The notes: generated by a model from the sequence alone, not told the origin. Numbered from the stretch's first letter, positions 45,641-56,575 are shown. The stretch: 64,000 nt of DNA from Pocillopora verrucosa (GCF_036669915.1 NC_089315.1:3512953-3576952); one strand, 5' to 3'. Numbers and translations are program-made.

Positions 45641-46570
45641 ATGGACGCTACTTTCTGTAGTGAGAAATTAGGGCAGCTGACTGAAGTCGTCAAGTCACAA
45701 CCAGCCTTCTCCCTATGTGTGATTGTACTAGACCTACTCATCTCCCCTTTAACAATACTCGGAAACGCTCTCATCCTATGCGTGTTATGGAAAACCTCAT
45801 CAATACCTGATAATATGAAGAGATTGTTTTTAAGTCTTACCTTATCCGATTTTGCCGTGGGAGTTCTTATTCAACCAGCTTCTGCTGTTATTATCACTGC
45901 GGCGCTGAGCAAGGTGAAAAATGAAAGCAATAACTTGGACATTTTCTGTCCTCATCTTTTGACGGCAAAGATGTATGCTTTATATTTCCTGGTGGCGGCA
46001 TCGTTTTTCACGACTGCCGCCATCGCGTTGGACAGATTATTCTCCGTTTTCTTGCATTTAAGATATAACCAACTCGTCACAGAGAAACGCGTACGAGTTG
46101 GCGTGGTACTAATATGGTTTACGAGTGGACTTGCAACTTTAGCCTATATGATACTTCCCAAAAATAACGAGATTGTGGCGGTGGCCTGCCAAACTACAGG
46201 AATTTTTGTGATGGCCATAGCGTACATCCACCTCTTCAAAATCGTTCAATATCATAAAAATCAGATACGGTGTCAAACGCAAGCTGGAAATTGTGAAACA
46301 CTAAATGCGGCAAGGGAGAAAAAGTCCACCTTAAATGCTTTTTGTGTCTTTTGTATTTTTTTATGCTATCTCCCGCATTTGATCAGTCGTGTTATTCTGG
46401 CAATTTTTAAGGTACAATCGTCAACAGTAACAGCCTACTACGCCACAGGCACTTTGGTTATCTTTAATTCGTCTTTGAATCCAGTTATTTACTATTGGCG
46501 ATATCGCGAAATTCGCAGTCTTGTGAAACTTACTGTAAAACACTTTTTTTGCATGAATGATCGTGCATGA
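45641..46570 (+). CDS. Class A GPCR, MECA/melanocortin-like, intact, divergent member
   Basis: A single-exon receptor of 309 residues. Landmarks: Cys6-x2-Lys-Leu N-terminus (MDATFCSEKL), Gly41-Asn42 (TM1), Asp70 in LTLSDFAVG (TM2), Cys103 before TM3, DRL 131-133 followed by FSVFLHLRYNQLVT (LA replaced by FS), REKKS before TM6, CYLP in TM6, NPVIY with YWRYREIR in TM7/helix 8. ECL2 is LPKNNEIV without cysteine. TM2/TM3 loop residues and TM6 (FCVFCIFLCYLPHL) differ most from the other members. It is one of two plus-strand receptors, so it faces its neighbours at 42266 and 48848 in opposite orientation. The frame is undamaged. Confidence 0.93.
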   Translation: MDATFCSEKLGQLTEVVKSQPAFSLCVIVLDLLISPLTILGNALILCVLWKTSSIPDNMKRLFLSLTLSDFAVGVLIQPASAVIITAALSKVKNESNNLDIFCPHLLTAKMYALYFLVAASFFTTAAIALDRLFSVFLHLRYNQLVTEKRVRVGVVLIWFTSGLATLAYMILPKNNEIVAVACQTTGIFVMAIAYIHLFKIVQYHKNQIRCQTQAGNCETLNAAREKKSTLNAFCVFCIFLCYLPHLISRVILAIFKVQSSTVTAYYATGTLVIFNSSLNPVIYYWRYREIRSLVKLTVKHFFCMNDRA

Positions 46571-48665
46571 ACTGAGCCGACCAAGGATCCAGTGAAGCAT
46601 TCATGAAAGCCTCAGTGCCTTTTTGATCGATCACTGAAGATGAACAACCATACAAAAGGACTGACATCGGATAATAACCCCTAAAATCTAAGAAATATCA
46701 GTTATTGATGCGATATCTCCTGTTACAAAAACTAATCTATAGTCTTCCTCACGACGGAAATAGCAAAACATGCAAATATACCCTTCTTTTTTCGCATTCG
46801 CATCTTTTCGAAAACTTTAGCTGCCATAATGCTCTCATGTTTTTTTTTTTTTATCAACTTTATTCCTATTTTTTTTCGCCTTTGTATCATTAATAGAGAA
46901 CATACAGTTAGAGAAAAAAGTTTACGGTTTCTAGTTTCTCTACTTGTCCAGAATTACATCATGTGGTGTCACCCCTTTGAATTGGCAATCAAACCGAATA
47001 TAAGGAAATTAAAGATAAACTATCGGACAAAACTGTCAGTTTTCGTGCTCCTCTTTTATTCTATGTGCAGATCAATGTGCTCCATTGCAACCATGACCCG
47101 ATTGACGAGAGTGCTATTTTTGATCACTGTTGACATGAGAATGCAGGTGGTCAAATCATCTTGAAGTCTAAAACAATGTTTACAGACGTTTGATATTCTA
47201 TAACAAAAAGCATGACAAACACTGTTAAAGGATCGGTCAGGTTTGGCTTGGGATAACAATAAAAAATCAGCCTGATAAAATTTCCGCACAGCCCTATACT
47301 GTTGTAAAACAAATCTGTTTTCCTAATGGCAATGTATTGTTTTTGTCATTGTTTTCTCTATCCAAGAACTAAATGCAAAATGTTGGATGGGGCTGTGCGG
47401 AAACCAATCAGCCTCCACAGTGTGTTTACATTCTCACAGAAACGAAATTACATTTTACTTCTCTCAATAGTAACGCATTTGATCGCTAGAGATTTTTCTT
47501 AGGGGAAATTTAATCAAACCGGCCCGATAAGGAAAACAAAGCCATGAATTTCATTGACGATATGACATGGCCGCTTGTAACGAATTTCCTCTTTCAAAAT
47601 TATCACCACATGAAGACAGATCTGCATTTACTCGATGACTGGTATTGTTCTTGTTGCTATATTCGTATAAATTATATTTTTTAAATTTCCTTTATAAGCA
47701 TCGATTGTTCTAATCACCTGCTAGTGAAGTTAGGAATAAATTGGACTATTGTGCGAAGAACAAATCATGCATCCTGTTTGATATTGCCTTTCTTTGTATG
47801 CATGACACAAACCATGTCGTTAGCCAATGGATTATGTAAGCCGGATACAGCTTATAATAAACTCAACAATACCGAAATCACCTACACGTTAGTGTTCAGG
47901 TTTCATAACGCAGTAAAAATTGATAGGAAAAAAAACCACATGAAACAAAATTATTATTTGCCCGCGAGTTTGTTGGGCGAATCATTCTCTACTATTTTCT
48001 ATTGAAAACGTGATGGCAACAGACGCTGAGTGAAATACATTTAAAAGACTATTTCCGGAACGATCACTTTATTACTTTTTGTCATGGTATAGAAGCAAAA
48101 AATTTTAATTATTTTCAGCCTGAAAATGATTTGTCATCAGACAAGATTACTATAAAAATCACCCTTATATCCGCTGCACTCTTTCATATCTTCTACAGCC
48201 AACAAATTTCCTTAAGGGGTGGAGGAAAATCTCGAAATATTGCAAAACTCTCAATAATTACGGAAAACGGCTTTTTGCACGAAGCGAAATGAATTCCTCT
48301 TCAATTTAATAAGTTACTTCTAAGGACTGTAAACAAGTTCGAATAACGAACGTATGCAAATGAATAGCATGATAGTTAACAGTCTCAATGATAATAATAC
48401 GTCTGAAAACAGATCTGTTGTAGCTGAGATAAAAAAAGCAACAAAAAGACAAATAAAAGTGTGAGGTAGGAAATCTCGAAATTTATCTCTATGAGTATTT
48501 ACAAATCACACAACTACGTTTTATAATTTAGCTTATGATACAATTAGAGATGTTTCAAATTTTGAGACAATTAAATCTTGTAACAATGCTGATCTAAGTA
48601 GTTTGCAAGAGACATGTCATTCATGAACATTGCTATGGCCAAATTCAACACAGAGAATTCTCAGT
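46571..48665. other. Intergenic region with a small hairpin element
   Basis: No coding sequence is supported. A 123-bp inverted-repeat element lies at 47281-47403. The rest is AT-rich and featureless to my reading. Confidence 0.45.
47281..47403. mobile_element. Short inverted-repeat (MITE-like) element
   Basis: tttccgcacagccc at 47281-47294 is matched exactly by gggctgtgcggaaa at 47390-47403. The interior is AT-rich and has no coding frame. Flanks share 'atcagcct' in the same orientation (47267-47274 and 47408-47415). Confidence 0.6.
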
Positions 48666-48670
48666 AACCC

Positions 48671-48735
48671 AGTGTCGGAGCATCGGCGCGTGGACTCCAA
48701 AGATCTGTGGGTCGATTCCTTCTGGGGAGGTACAT
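48671..48735 (+). repeat. tRNA-derived SINE head
   Basis: The segment agtgtcggagcatcggcgcg continues into a T-arm-like gtgggtcgattccttctggg. This layout, a degenerate anticodon arm followed by a B-box, matches the trace at 62655-62735 in wording (ggactccaaagatctgtggg there reads ggaatccgaaggtctgagac). It is a short-interspersed-element remnant, not a tRNA gene. Confidence 0.55.
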
Positions 48736-48847
48736 TTTTCCTTTTTTCCTACGCTCTTTGCGAAAAAAAAAGAATGGAATATTCCAATGTTTTGAATCAA
48801 ATATTGGATTCTTATTTCCTCCGTTCGGTTATAATTTTCGTCATAAG

Positions 48848-49762
48848 TTACAGTAAGTCGACGTTTCCCTTAAAGCTGTTTTTCACAAATTGTCGAATCT
48901 CGCGATATCTCCAACAATACACGAATGGATTTAAAGACGAATTGAGGAAAACCATGAATCCAGAAATGTTATAAGCCACTTGAAAAGATGTCCTTGAGTG
49001 ATCAACCATCAAAAGAATACTTGAAAATAGTAGCGGAAAGTAGCAGGCGATAAAAACTACGTATACGTATAAGGTATTTAGAGCTGATTTCTTCTCCCTA
49101 CATATTTGGACAGCATTTTGGTCTTGAACCTGACACTGAGATTTAATTTGATTCTGATGATATTGAACGGCTTTGTAAAGATAAAAATATGCAACGGTTG
49201 TGATAGTAAATCCAATGATTTCAGTTATAACAGCGATCAAGTCAGAAAGCTTGGACAGTGAAATAAACACCGATGCTCCAAAAGCTGCACCTAGCCAGAG
49301 AAGAAGCAAAAGAATTCGTATTCGCTTTGGCGTTACAAGTTCTTGATACCTCAAATGTAAATAAACAGCTAGAAGCCTGTCCAGCGCAATGGCGGCGATG
49401 GTCATGAAAGATGCTCCTGCCACTAAAAACGTAACAAATAGATGAATTGTCAGGAGAGAAGGACACAAGAATTGACTGTTTCTCTCACTCAACTGCAACG
49501 CAATAATTGTGCCGTACATCGGTTGTAAAAACAATCCTACTGCAAGGTCAGAGACAGCAAGACTCAGAATTAGTCTTTTAAAAGACGCGGGTAGCGATGA
49601 GACTTTCAGCATGGCTCGAATTACAAGGACATTTCCAACAATCGCCACCGGTGAAAAGGCGAAGTATAATACACAAATAGACAACATAACTTTATGATGA
49701 AGGTCGACAGTGATAGCAACTTCGTTCAGTCGCCTCTTGCATTCTTCTTCAAACATGCTCAT
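48848..49762 (-). CDS. Class A GPCR, MECA/melanocortin-like, intact; parent of the copy at 52.9-53.4 kb
   Basis: A single-exon receptor of 304 residues. Landmarks: Cys8 with the N-terminal CKRRL motif, Gly43-Asn44 (TM1), Asp72 in LAVSDLAVG (TM2), Cys100 before TM3, DRL followed by LAVYLHLRYQELVT, REKKS at the ICL3/TM6 border, CYFP in TM6, NPFVY with CWRYREIR in TM7/helix 8. The TM2/TM3 loop is three to five residues shorter than in the other members. ECL2 (SLSKLSDLIAV) has no cysteine. The 5' half of the gene plus about 0.9 kb of upstream DNA was duplicated to 52920-54150, where the coding part has decayed. Predicted surface receptor; ligand unknown. Confidence 0.93.
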   Translation of the reverse strand: MSMFEEECKRRLNEVAITVDLHHKVMLSICVLYFAFSPVAIVGNVLVIRAMLKVSSLPASFKRLILSLAVSDLAVGLFLQPMYGTIIALQLSERNSQFLCPSLLTIHLFVTFLVAGASFMTIAAIALDRLLAVYLHLRYQELVTPKRIRILLLLLWLGAAFGASVFISLSKLSDLIAVITEIIGFTITTVAYFYLYKAVQYHQNQIKSQCQVQDQNAVQICREKKSALNTLYVYVVFIACYFPLLFSSILLMVDHSRTSFQVAYNISGFMVFLNSSLNPFVYCWRYREIRQFVKNSFKGNVDLL

Positions 49763-50775
49763 GTTTCAATCTCCTCACCCAACACGTAGTTTTTTTAAAT
49801 TCATTACTCGTCAAGGGTGATATGCAGGATGTCTGAGTTATTATCTTCTTGAGTAAATGCTACGCTAGCCGGCAACCAATCGCAAAGCAAAGTGAGTTTA
49901 GTTGTTTGAGAATCTCCACCTGTTTGGCTCAGGTAGATATATTACAGTTTAGTACAATGTAAATAAAATTAAACTTGCCATTTCCTTGAAGAAAAGTTTC
50001 TAAGTGACAAATGAACAATTAAAAATAAATATACATTAACCTTCGCCGATAAATGAGAAAAATGAAACATTTGGAGGAAAAGGTTGATAAATTACCTTAT
50101 ATTCCCGACATGGAGAAAAGGAATGTACCAGAAAGATCAAAGGTTATTAAAAATATTTTATTTTTCAAGATAAATGGTACGACTGAGCTAGAAAAACCAA
50201 TTACTCGTTTGTTTAGATAAAAACAAAAGCGACCATCCTCAAGGGAACAGCAACAAACAAGGAAAACCACACGCGAAATAATTTAATTTATGTTTCAAAA
50301 GTCTCTTATATGTTCTACTGAAAGGCTTTAAGCACGTCAAAGCTCTTAACCTCCATTGATTTACGCCAGCAACCTAGTAACCTAATAAACTAAAAGAAAC
50401 AACCTGTCATCGAGATATTTAGCGCCAGAGAGGCTTCAACATTTTGTTCTAAGGTAGAACTTTCGAGAGAAATAGCGGAAATGTCAAACAAAGCGGAATT
50501 ATCGCGAGCTTATAATACATAACGGCGGAAACCAATTTATTTTTCACTACTCCAATGGGCAAGATGATAAACTGCGTTGCCTGCCAAGAAATCCAACCGA
50601 ACAATTCATCAAATAAATAACAGGAAGGCTTTTAGGAATAGATTTTTATCAGTCTCACGTAGGAAGGTCGGGAGTACATTTCTTAATTATAATAAAAACA
50701 TTTATATAGCGCTAAAAACTGTGTATATATTCGAAAGCGGTTTCCATTTCATTACATCTAATACTGGACGCTTTC
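49763..50775. other. Upstream flank of the 48848 receptor, part of a segmental duplication
   Basis: Most of this stretch (to about 50665) has a diverged copy at 53356-54150. Shared phrases include 'caagggaacagcaacaaacaagg', 'accacacgcgaaat' and 'atttttatyagt'. No gene is supported. Promoter elements may lie here but none is recognised. Confidence 0.6.
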
Positions 50776-52170
50776 CTAAAAAAGATGTGTTTCGAGTTGT
50801 TTCTCAAAAGTAGTTAAGCTGCTACAAGATCTTATTAGTAATGGAAACGACTTCCATAAGGCAGGTGCAGCATGAGCAAAAGGGCGATCCAAAAGTGTGG
50901 AGCGATTGACCCGTGGAACGAAAAGAATAGGTTGTGTAGACGAGCGTAGAGTATAGTTAGAGGCAGGCGTAAGAGAAAAAAGATCTTTGATGTAGGTCGA
51001 TGAGAGCCGGTGAGATGTGGTCACATTTCGTAATCTGGAAAATCACCCTAACTGCGGCGTTCTGAACCTTCTGAAACGATTGATGTTTAGGTAGACTAAA
51101 AAAGAAGTGTTACTGTAATGAAGGATACAAAAGCATAACCTTAGACGGAAGGAAGGTTCTAAGACTGAATAATATGACATAGTCTTCGAAGGTTTTATCA
51201 CCAATAGGGATACACTGTAAATAAAATAAGAAAGATGGTAAGCTTTAAGCTCGGTTAAGTAATAGAAAAAGAATTTCTTAAAATCTTCCAATTCATTTCT
51301 TAAAATCTTTCTCTATGGATACTGCTCTTTACGATCAGATAAAATGAGTCAAACCATTCCAGAGCAGCGCTGGTGACTCCAAAATCTTGTTGCCAAGTAT
51401 TTGAAAGAAAAGATTGTTCAGTGGTATCAAAAGCAGCGCTGAGGTCTCGAACCTTTAAGAGAACATTTTCTGTTGAGTGATACTTTCGAAAGCCGGACTG
51501 GAATTTAGGGTGAGGAGCATTTTTTTCACAGTTATTGATGAATTGTTTATGAGCTGCCTTTTCCACTACCTTGAAAATGAATAGAAGATTGTTGACGGGA
51601 CGAAAGTTTCTGTAAACAAATGAAATTTTTGCTTTTGTAGTAGAGAGATGGCAATAACAGTTTTGCAGTTTTTAGGAACATGACCACTGAGGTGAGATAA
51701 ATCAACATCTCAGAGATGGAGGCGGCGGAAAGCGGGGAAAAGCTCTCCAAGATTGCTTTAAGGGCAACGGGGAGCTGGTCATTAGGTTGCTTCGAAATAA
51801 ACCAGTGAAGTGATGAATCGATGACTGTGAATATACAAAAATCATATAGGTGAAAGTGGAAACCCAGACGCCAAGATCACGTTCGTGATTTGTTTTAGCT
51901 CCATTCATATCGTAAGCAGTGTTCAGTGCCTTGGTTTTACGTGTGATGGACTGGTGGTGGCTTTTCGTCTTATTGAATTCTAAGCCCGATTCAGTGGACC
52001 AAGATCCTACATTACTCAAGTCCGTCTGTAGAGCAAGTTCGTCATCGCTGGATCTAATTTCTTTGTACAATTTGGTATCGTCTGCGAACATTGCGGTTTC
52101 GCTATCGTTATGGGTTCATCACTTCACGAGTTTATTTCGAACCAGCATGGATTCAAATCCCTTAGGAGGC
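50776..52170 (-). mobile_element. CR1-like LINE reverse-transcriptase remnant, rearranged
   Basis: Three blocks of a non-LTR retrotransposon reverse transcriptase are visible on the minus strand. (1) 52110-51780: the catalytic-motif block MFADDTKLYKEI with DLSNVGSWS, LEFNKTKSHHQS and RDLGVWVS. (2) 51750-51300: the earlier fingers/palm region, HVPKNCKT-like, then EKAAHKQFINNCEKN, HPKFQSGFRKYHSTEN, DLSAAFDTTEQSFL, FGVTSAALEWFDS. (3) 51024-50776: the C-terminal signature LTPASNYTLRS, RSTLLDRPFAHAAPALW, FEKQLETHLF. In an intact element block 2 precedes block 1, so the order here is scrambled. Frames are broken by stops and frameshifts and no endonuclease domain is seen. It lies between the two arms of the receptor segmental duplication. 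Confidence 0.85.
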
Positions 52171-52917
52171 TGAATTTTTTTTTCCAGGCCTTATTTTCAC
52201 TATAGCTTAAGTAGTTTTCGAAGATCGCTGTCATATTTCTTTGTTAAAGTGTCTTCGTCTACACAAGCCAAATCTCCTTTTCTATTCATATGTCACGCTT
52301 CGCCTCACAGTCGCTCAAGAATATTTGCATCAGTTTTAACAAGATGATCGTTTGTTTACTTGAATCTAACAAAAAACCCCAATCAGTTTTTTTTTTGCCT
52401 CTGAGCAATAAATTCAGTACGCATTTCATGTTTTGTGTTTTTGACCGATAGAAATTAAAAATGCTACGCCGTAAATTCAATGAGTTTACTTTTATCTCCG
52501 AAAAGCACAGGATTATTTTCGTCCGCAGAGGTATTACTGATCGATCTAGCCGCCAACATCTACATAAGATAATAAAACAAAATCAATGAGCTTATAAACT
52601 TAAACTGTTCCCCACGTTCTTTTCCACATCAGATCGTAAACAATCGAAGTGATTCACTGTGTTGGGTCAGTGCATGATCTCGATATCTTTTCTGTTCACT
52701 CCAAAGGTGGTATTAAAGCAACGATACTATGCATGAACTGTAAAAATCAGTTCTTAAGATAATAATACGCGAGTTTAAGATGGAAACTATATTTCTCAGT
52801 CAAGTGTCTCACAGCCACTTTTATTCCATCTCACTATGAATGTATTTTAAAGAACATGATATAAGAAGTATAGTTTGCCAACGCACGGGCCTAAATAAAT
52901 GAGTCTGGGTCCTCTGC
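52171..52917. other. Intergenic region without recognised features
   Basis: Between the LINE remnant and the duplicated receptor fragment only short frames are present, and no repeat boundary is visible. Confidence 0.45.
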
Positions 52918-53355
52918 CTATTCCAGAGGCTCCCCGAGGTTTTTCATGATGATCTCAGTTGTTGATAAACAGCGAGTGGTCTGTCCAGTGGCGACGATAG
53001 CCTTGAAAGATGCTCCTGCCACCGAAAACGCATCGAATAGTTGAATTATCAGGACAGAAGGACGCAAGAACTGACTGTTGCTCTTACTCGAGTCCAATGC
53101 AATCATTGTGCCAGACCTGAGTTATAAAAACAATCCCACTGCGAGGTCAGGGACAGCAAGACCCAGAAGACACTTATTAAAAGACGCGGGTATCGATGGG
53201 AAATACAATATGGCTCTAATTGTAAGGACATTCTAGCAATAATAACAAGGAGAGGTAAAATGCTCAAAGTGACAGCATAAATTGATTATGAAGGGAGACA
53301 GTTTTAGCAGCATCGTTCCGTCGCCTTTTGCAAACTTCTTCAAGCACGCTTATTT
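52918..53355 (-). pseudogene. 5'-half copy of the receptor at 48848-49762, decayed
   Basis: The N-terminus reads ISVLEEVCKRRRND, matching MSMFEEECKRRLNE of the intact gene, but the start ATG has become ATA. A TGA follows soon after in TM1 (after FMLSL). TM2 is fragmentary. The TM2-TM3 part is open at 52918-53106 (ALDSSKSNSQFLRPSVL), with the conserved Cys before TM3 changed to Arg. Similarity stops at the DRL/ICL2 region, where the duplication ended. The upstream flank is also duplicated up to about 54150. Confidence 0.88.
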
Positions 53356-55271
53356 TTCCACTACCATACCTTACACGCAGCTTGTTAATTATTATTCTTC
53401 AAAGCAGGATGTTCATGTTACTCTAATTTAGAACAATCGCAAAGTAAATTCAATTAAGATTGGTAGAGAATCTCTAACCTTTTTAGTTTAGATCGATATA
53501 TTACAAATGCAAAATTTAAAAAACATCTATATTTAGCGAGCGAGATTAGAAAAAATGTTGATAAAATCACCACATAAACCTTGGAGAAAAGGAGGGAGTG
53601 ACCAAGATTAAGAACACAGTCAGAAGTATTTAACTAATTTGTCAAAAAAAATGGAAAGACATATCCCGGACAAAAAACAATTCGTTTCGTTATATGAACG
53701 AAAACAAAAGCAGCCGACATCAAGGGAACAGCAACAAACAAGGCAAACCACACGCGAAATGTATCTAATTAATTTTACTGCGGTCTCTTCCGAAAGGCTT
53801 CATGCCCCGGAAAGCTCTTAAATTAAATTGATTCGCATTTGCAATCTGGAAAACTGAAATGAAAAGTTTGTTGTTGAAATTAGAGAGTTGACCCGCAGTG
53901 ACAGAGAGGATAACAACATTTTGCTCTGTGAGGAGAAATCTCGAAGAAATAGGAAAAATGCGAAACAGAGCAAAATTGTCCTTGCTTGTAGGGGGCCTAT
54001 AATAAATAAAGGTGAAACTAATTTTATTTTACAGCTCGGATGGGAAAAATAATAAGCTGTCTTGCCTACCAAGTAATCGACCCAGTTGTTTCATCAAATC
54101 AACAGCAGAAAAGCTAGTGAATTTTTATTAGTATGTCTTATGCAAGAAGGCTGATAACACGCGCCAAGAAACACACCTGTTTGTGAAAATTCAAAATTTA
54201 CGAAACAGATTAAAAGAAAGTTTCGTCTCTTCTCTTACTTGATTTTTTTAAAAATATTGTCAGATTCATCAGATGACGTAAGTAATTCACTTGTTTTAAG
54301 CCTGAGCCTTGATAGGAAATGTCTATTTTCACTGAGCGGGAGTTGGCATATGAAGGAAAACCAATTTCCTTAGTAAATATGAATGTGCGATAGATGTCCT
54401 TTGATTGCTTTAGCAGTTTATCGGGTAATTTAATTAATACATACATTCTTTTAAAGCCAAAAATAAAAATTGATACTGATAATACCCCCGGTGTCTTCAA
54501 AAAAAGGTGAAATGAATGCACGGTCTCAAATTCTCCCAAAAACTTTGCTCTGATTCATTCGTATCACATTAGAATCCTGTTTTAAGCAAATAAATCTCTC
54601 ACTGAAAGATTAAACAATTTTTCTAATCATTTAAGGATCGTTGCATTTTAGTTTTTAGGTCACGGGAAGTTTCAGGGTTTGCTTAAAATTTGGGCATTCA
54701 GACTTCTGAGAAATGTATAGAAATGTATGCTGAGGTCAAAAGCTTTCTTTAGTGTCGTTTGGATTAAAGGCTGAAAATTTTAATGAAGACCACTTTTAAT
54801 TTTTTCTTGAACAATGAAGCTCTATACACCTATTGGAAAACATTATAAATTACACCTTGAAATAAATATTGACAACATTTAGCTTCTAGTTAATTAATCT
54901 CGGAGACACCGACTCGATAACCGGCAGATTTGCTAAGTTACTCGACATGTTTCCTCAAGTCTTTAGCAACGTTTCCGGGTGTGGAGATCTACTTTTCAAA
55001 TTGAATTGCTTCAAGACGGTAAGTTAATGGAGCTTATCGCTCTGCATGGATTTTCATTTATATTCCTCTTTAAGTTGAGGTCGCCACTTCAAAAATTAAC
55101 TCAACAGACATTTCAAATATTGAGTAAAGTACTAAGGAAGGATCTCTTGATAAAGCGTTCGGTTATGGCGGGAATATTCAAGCGTTTCAAGAGGGCTCTA
55201 AAACAGTTGCATCAAAGACGTGACACTCTGAAATCCAGAAAACATAGCTACAGTCCACGGAGATCTTTCAT
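53356..55271. other. Duplicated flank (to about 54150), then featureless DNA
   Basis: The left part is the diverged copy of 49763-50665. A 109-codon minus frame at 54210-54539 has no recognised domain and is not called. The plus-strand frame at 54979-55416 overlaps the terminal exon of the minus-strand membrane-protein gene and shows no domain. Confidence 0.5.
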
Positions 55272-55540
55272 TTACATCACACCCACAGGATCTTTAAAGA
55301 AATCGTTTTGTAGAGCAGTGGTACATTCGTCTTTACTATCCACAGGTACTTTTGGTCTCATCACAACTTCTGGTTCTGCCTCTTCGTCACTCTTCGCGGT
55401 TGCTGTAACATTTTGACCTGACCTCCGTCGACAACAAATTACCAACAGGCCAATTGCGATTATCAAAATTAGGATTGCAGCACCAATCACGACGTAAAGG
55501 TACCAGTCGTTTGTATCCTTTTCCTCTTTATCTGTACGAG
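55272..55540 (-). CDS. Terminal exon: transmembrane segment and cytoplasmic tail
   Basis: After the acceptor TTTGCCCCAG the exon reads ARTDKEEKDTNDW, then a clear hydrophobic helix (YLYVVIGAAILILIIAIGLL), a CCRRR stop-transfer, and a roughly 50-residue acidic cytoplasmic tail (TAKSDEEAEPEVV, DSKDECTTAL) ending at TAA. It starts in phase 1, the phase in which the sushi exons upstream end. The frame is undamaged. It is the C-terminus of the sushi-containing protein encoded upstream on the same strand. Confidence 0.75.
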
Positions 55541-56091
55541 CTGGGGCAAATTGAAAGTTGTTCAATGAGAGGCAAGTACATATGAGAGACTTTCAGAGGT
55601 ATTTTTATTTACGTTTGAACCATTGCCACCACTGCTTTTGGTTCACGCACTCGCAAGAAGATAACGCAGCTCCTACCATCCACTCACATTAAAATGATCT
55701 CAATTGGCATCAAAACTATCAACACTACACCATCGCCATCGTTGCCAATATCGCCACTGCCACCGCAGTCAATTAATAATCATCACTACCACCAATGCCG
55801 CGAACACAGAGAACTTTAATATCGCTACCTACCCTCCTACTATCAAGAGTATTACGGGGACACCGCTTTCACAACCGGCAAAACATCCACCACCACCGAT
55901 ACCAAAAGAACTGTTAACTGTTAATGCCACTATTTCCTCCGTTACTGCTTCTGCTACTACGAATTGCTCAGTTTTTGTACGACACAACTCGATTAGACGG
56001 TGAGATTAGATGGATGATAACAAAATATTGATGCATAACAGATCGGCCGTTGCAAAAGGTAATCAAGCAGTAAACTGAGAGTTTAACCTAC
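55541..56091. other. Intron-like stretch before the terminal exon
   Basis: The plus-strand sequence at 55720-55960 is rich in 'ccaccac' and 'catcac' type triplets, giving a low-complexity Thr/Pro/His-rich frame (55704-56003). I read it as intronic low-complexity DNA. Confidence 0.4.
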
Positions 56092-56254
56092 CCTTTAAAC
56101 ATACAGGAATGCTGCCATTCCATTAGCAGAACGAGGTTTCTCCATCTATGCTGCATATATCCTTCATCGCAAAGAAACCTATACACTGCACCTGATGTGG
56201 ATCCATTACCATCAATGCGCCCGTGTTCTAGAGTGCGGTTCATTTGAGAACAAT
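56092..56254 (-). pseudogene. Sushi (CCP) exon, frameshifted
   Basis: The module begins NRTLEHGRIDGNGSTSGA and continues YRFLCDEGYMQ (second conserved cysteine). It needs a frame change to reach the closing WNGSIPVCLK, which sits directly at a donor (AAAG|GGTAGG). In the closing frame a TAA stop stands before WNGS. The first cysteine and its acceptor are not recognisable. Confidence 0.65.
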
Positions 56255-56399
56255 CTTAAAAAAAGAATATATAGCTGTGTTAGTGTACAGCTCTCTGATG
56301 TATTGATGTTCTTCGGTACGCGTATAAACTCATGTGTAGGTAAGTAAATTTAACAGTAATAGAGCAGTGATACCGTCTGCTTTAGATAATTAGATATAC

Positions 56400-56575
56400 C
56401 TTTAAGATAACTGGGAAGGCTGGCGTTCCATTTTCCTTCTGCCGTAAATTTTTTAATCTCCGTTCACCAAATAGTGAATATTCTTGATTGCAGCTAAAAC
56501 TGTACTCGAATCCTTGTACTGAGCTCGTACCATTAAGGCAGCCATGTAGTTTGGAAAGGGGAAGCTTTGGCCATT
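56400..56575 (-). pseudogene. Sushi (CCP) exon with frameshift and lost cysteines
   Basis: The exon is bounded by CACAG and AAAG|GTATAT. It is 176 bases, 2 more than the 174 of its sister exons, consistent with the frame change seen near an A run (ttaaaaaatt). The expected first cysteine is Trp (TGG), FSC is kept, and in the closing frame the third and fourth cysteines read Phe and Tyr (KFTAEGKWNASLPSYLK). Confidence 0.75.

Noticed and set aside
51919-52173. Plus-strand frame of 84 codons
   Set aside because: Antisense shadow of the LINE reverse-transcriptase block.
54979-55416. Plus-strand frame of 145 codons
   Set aside because: Its second half is antisense to the well-supported transmembrane exon; no domain in the first half.
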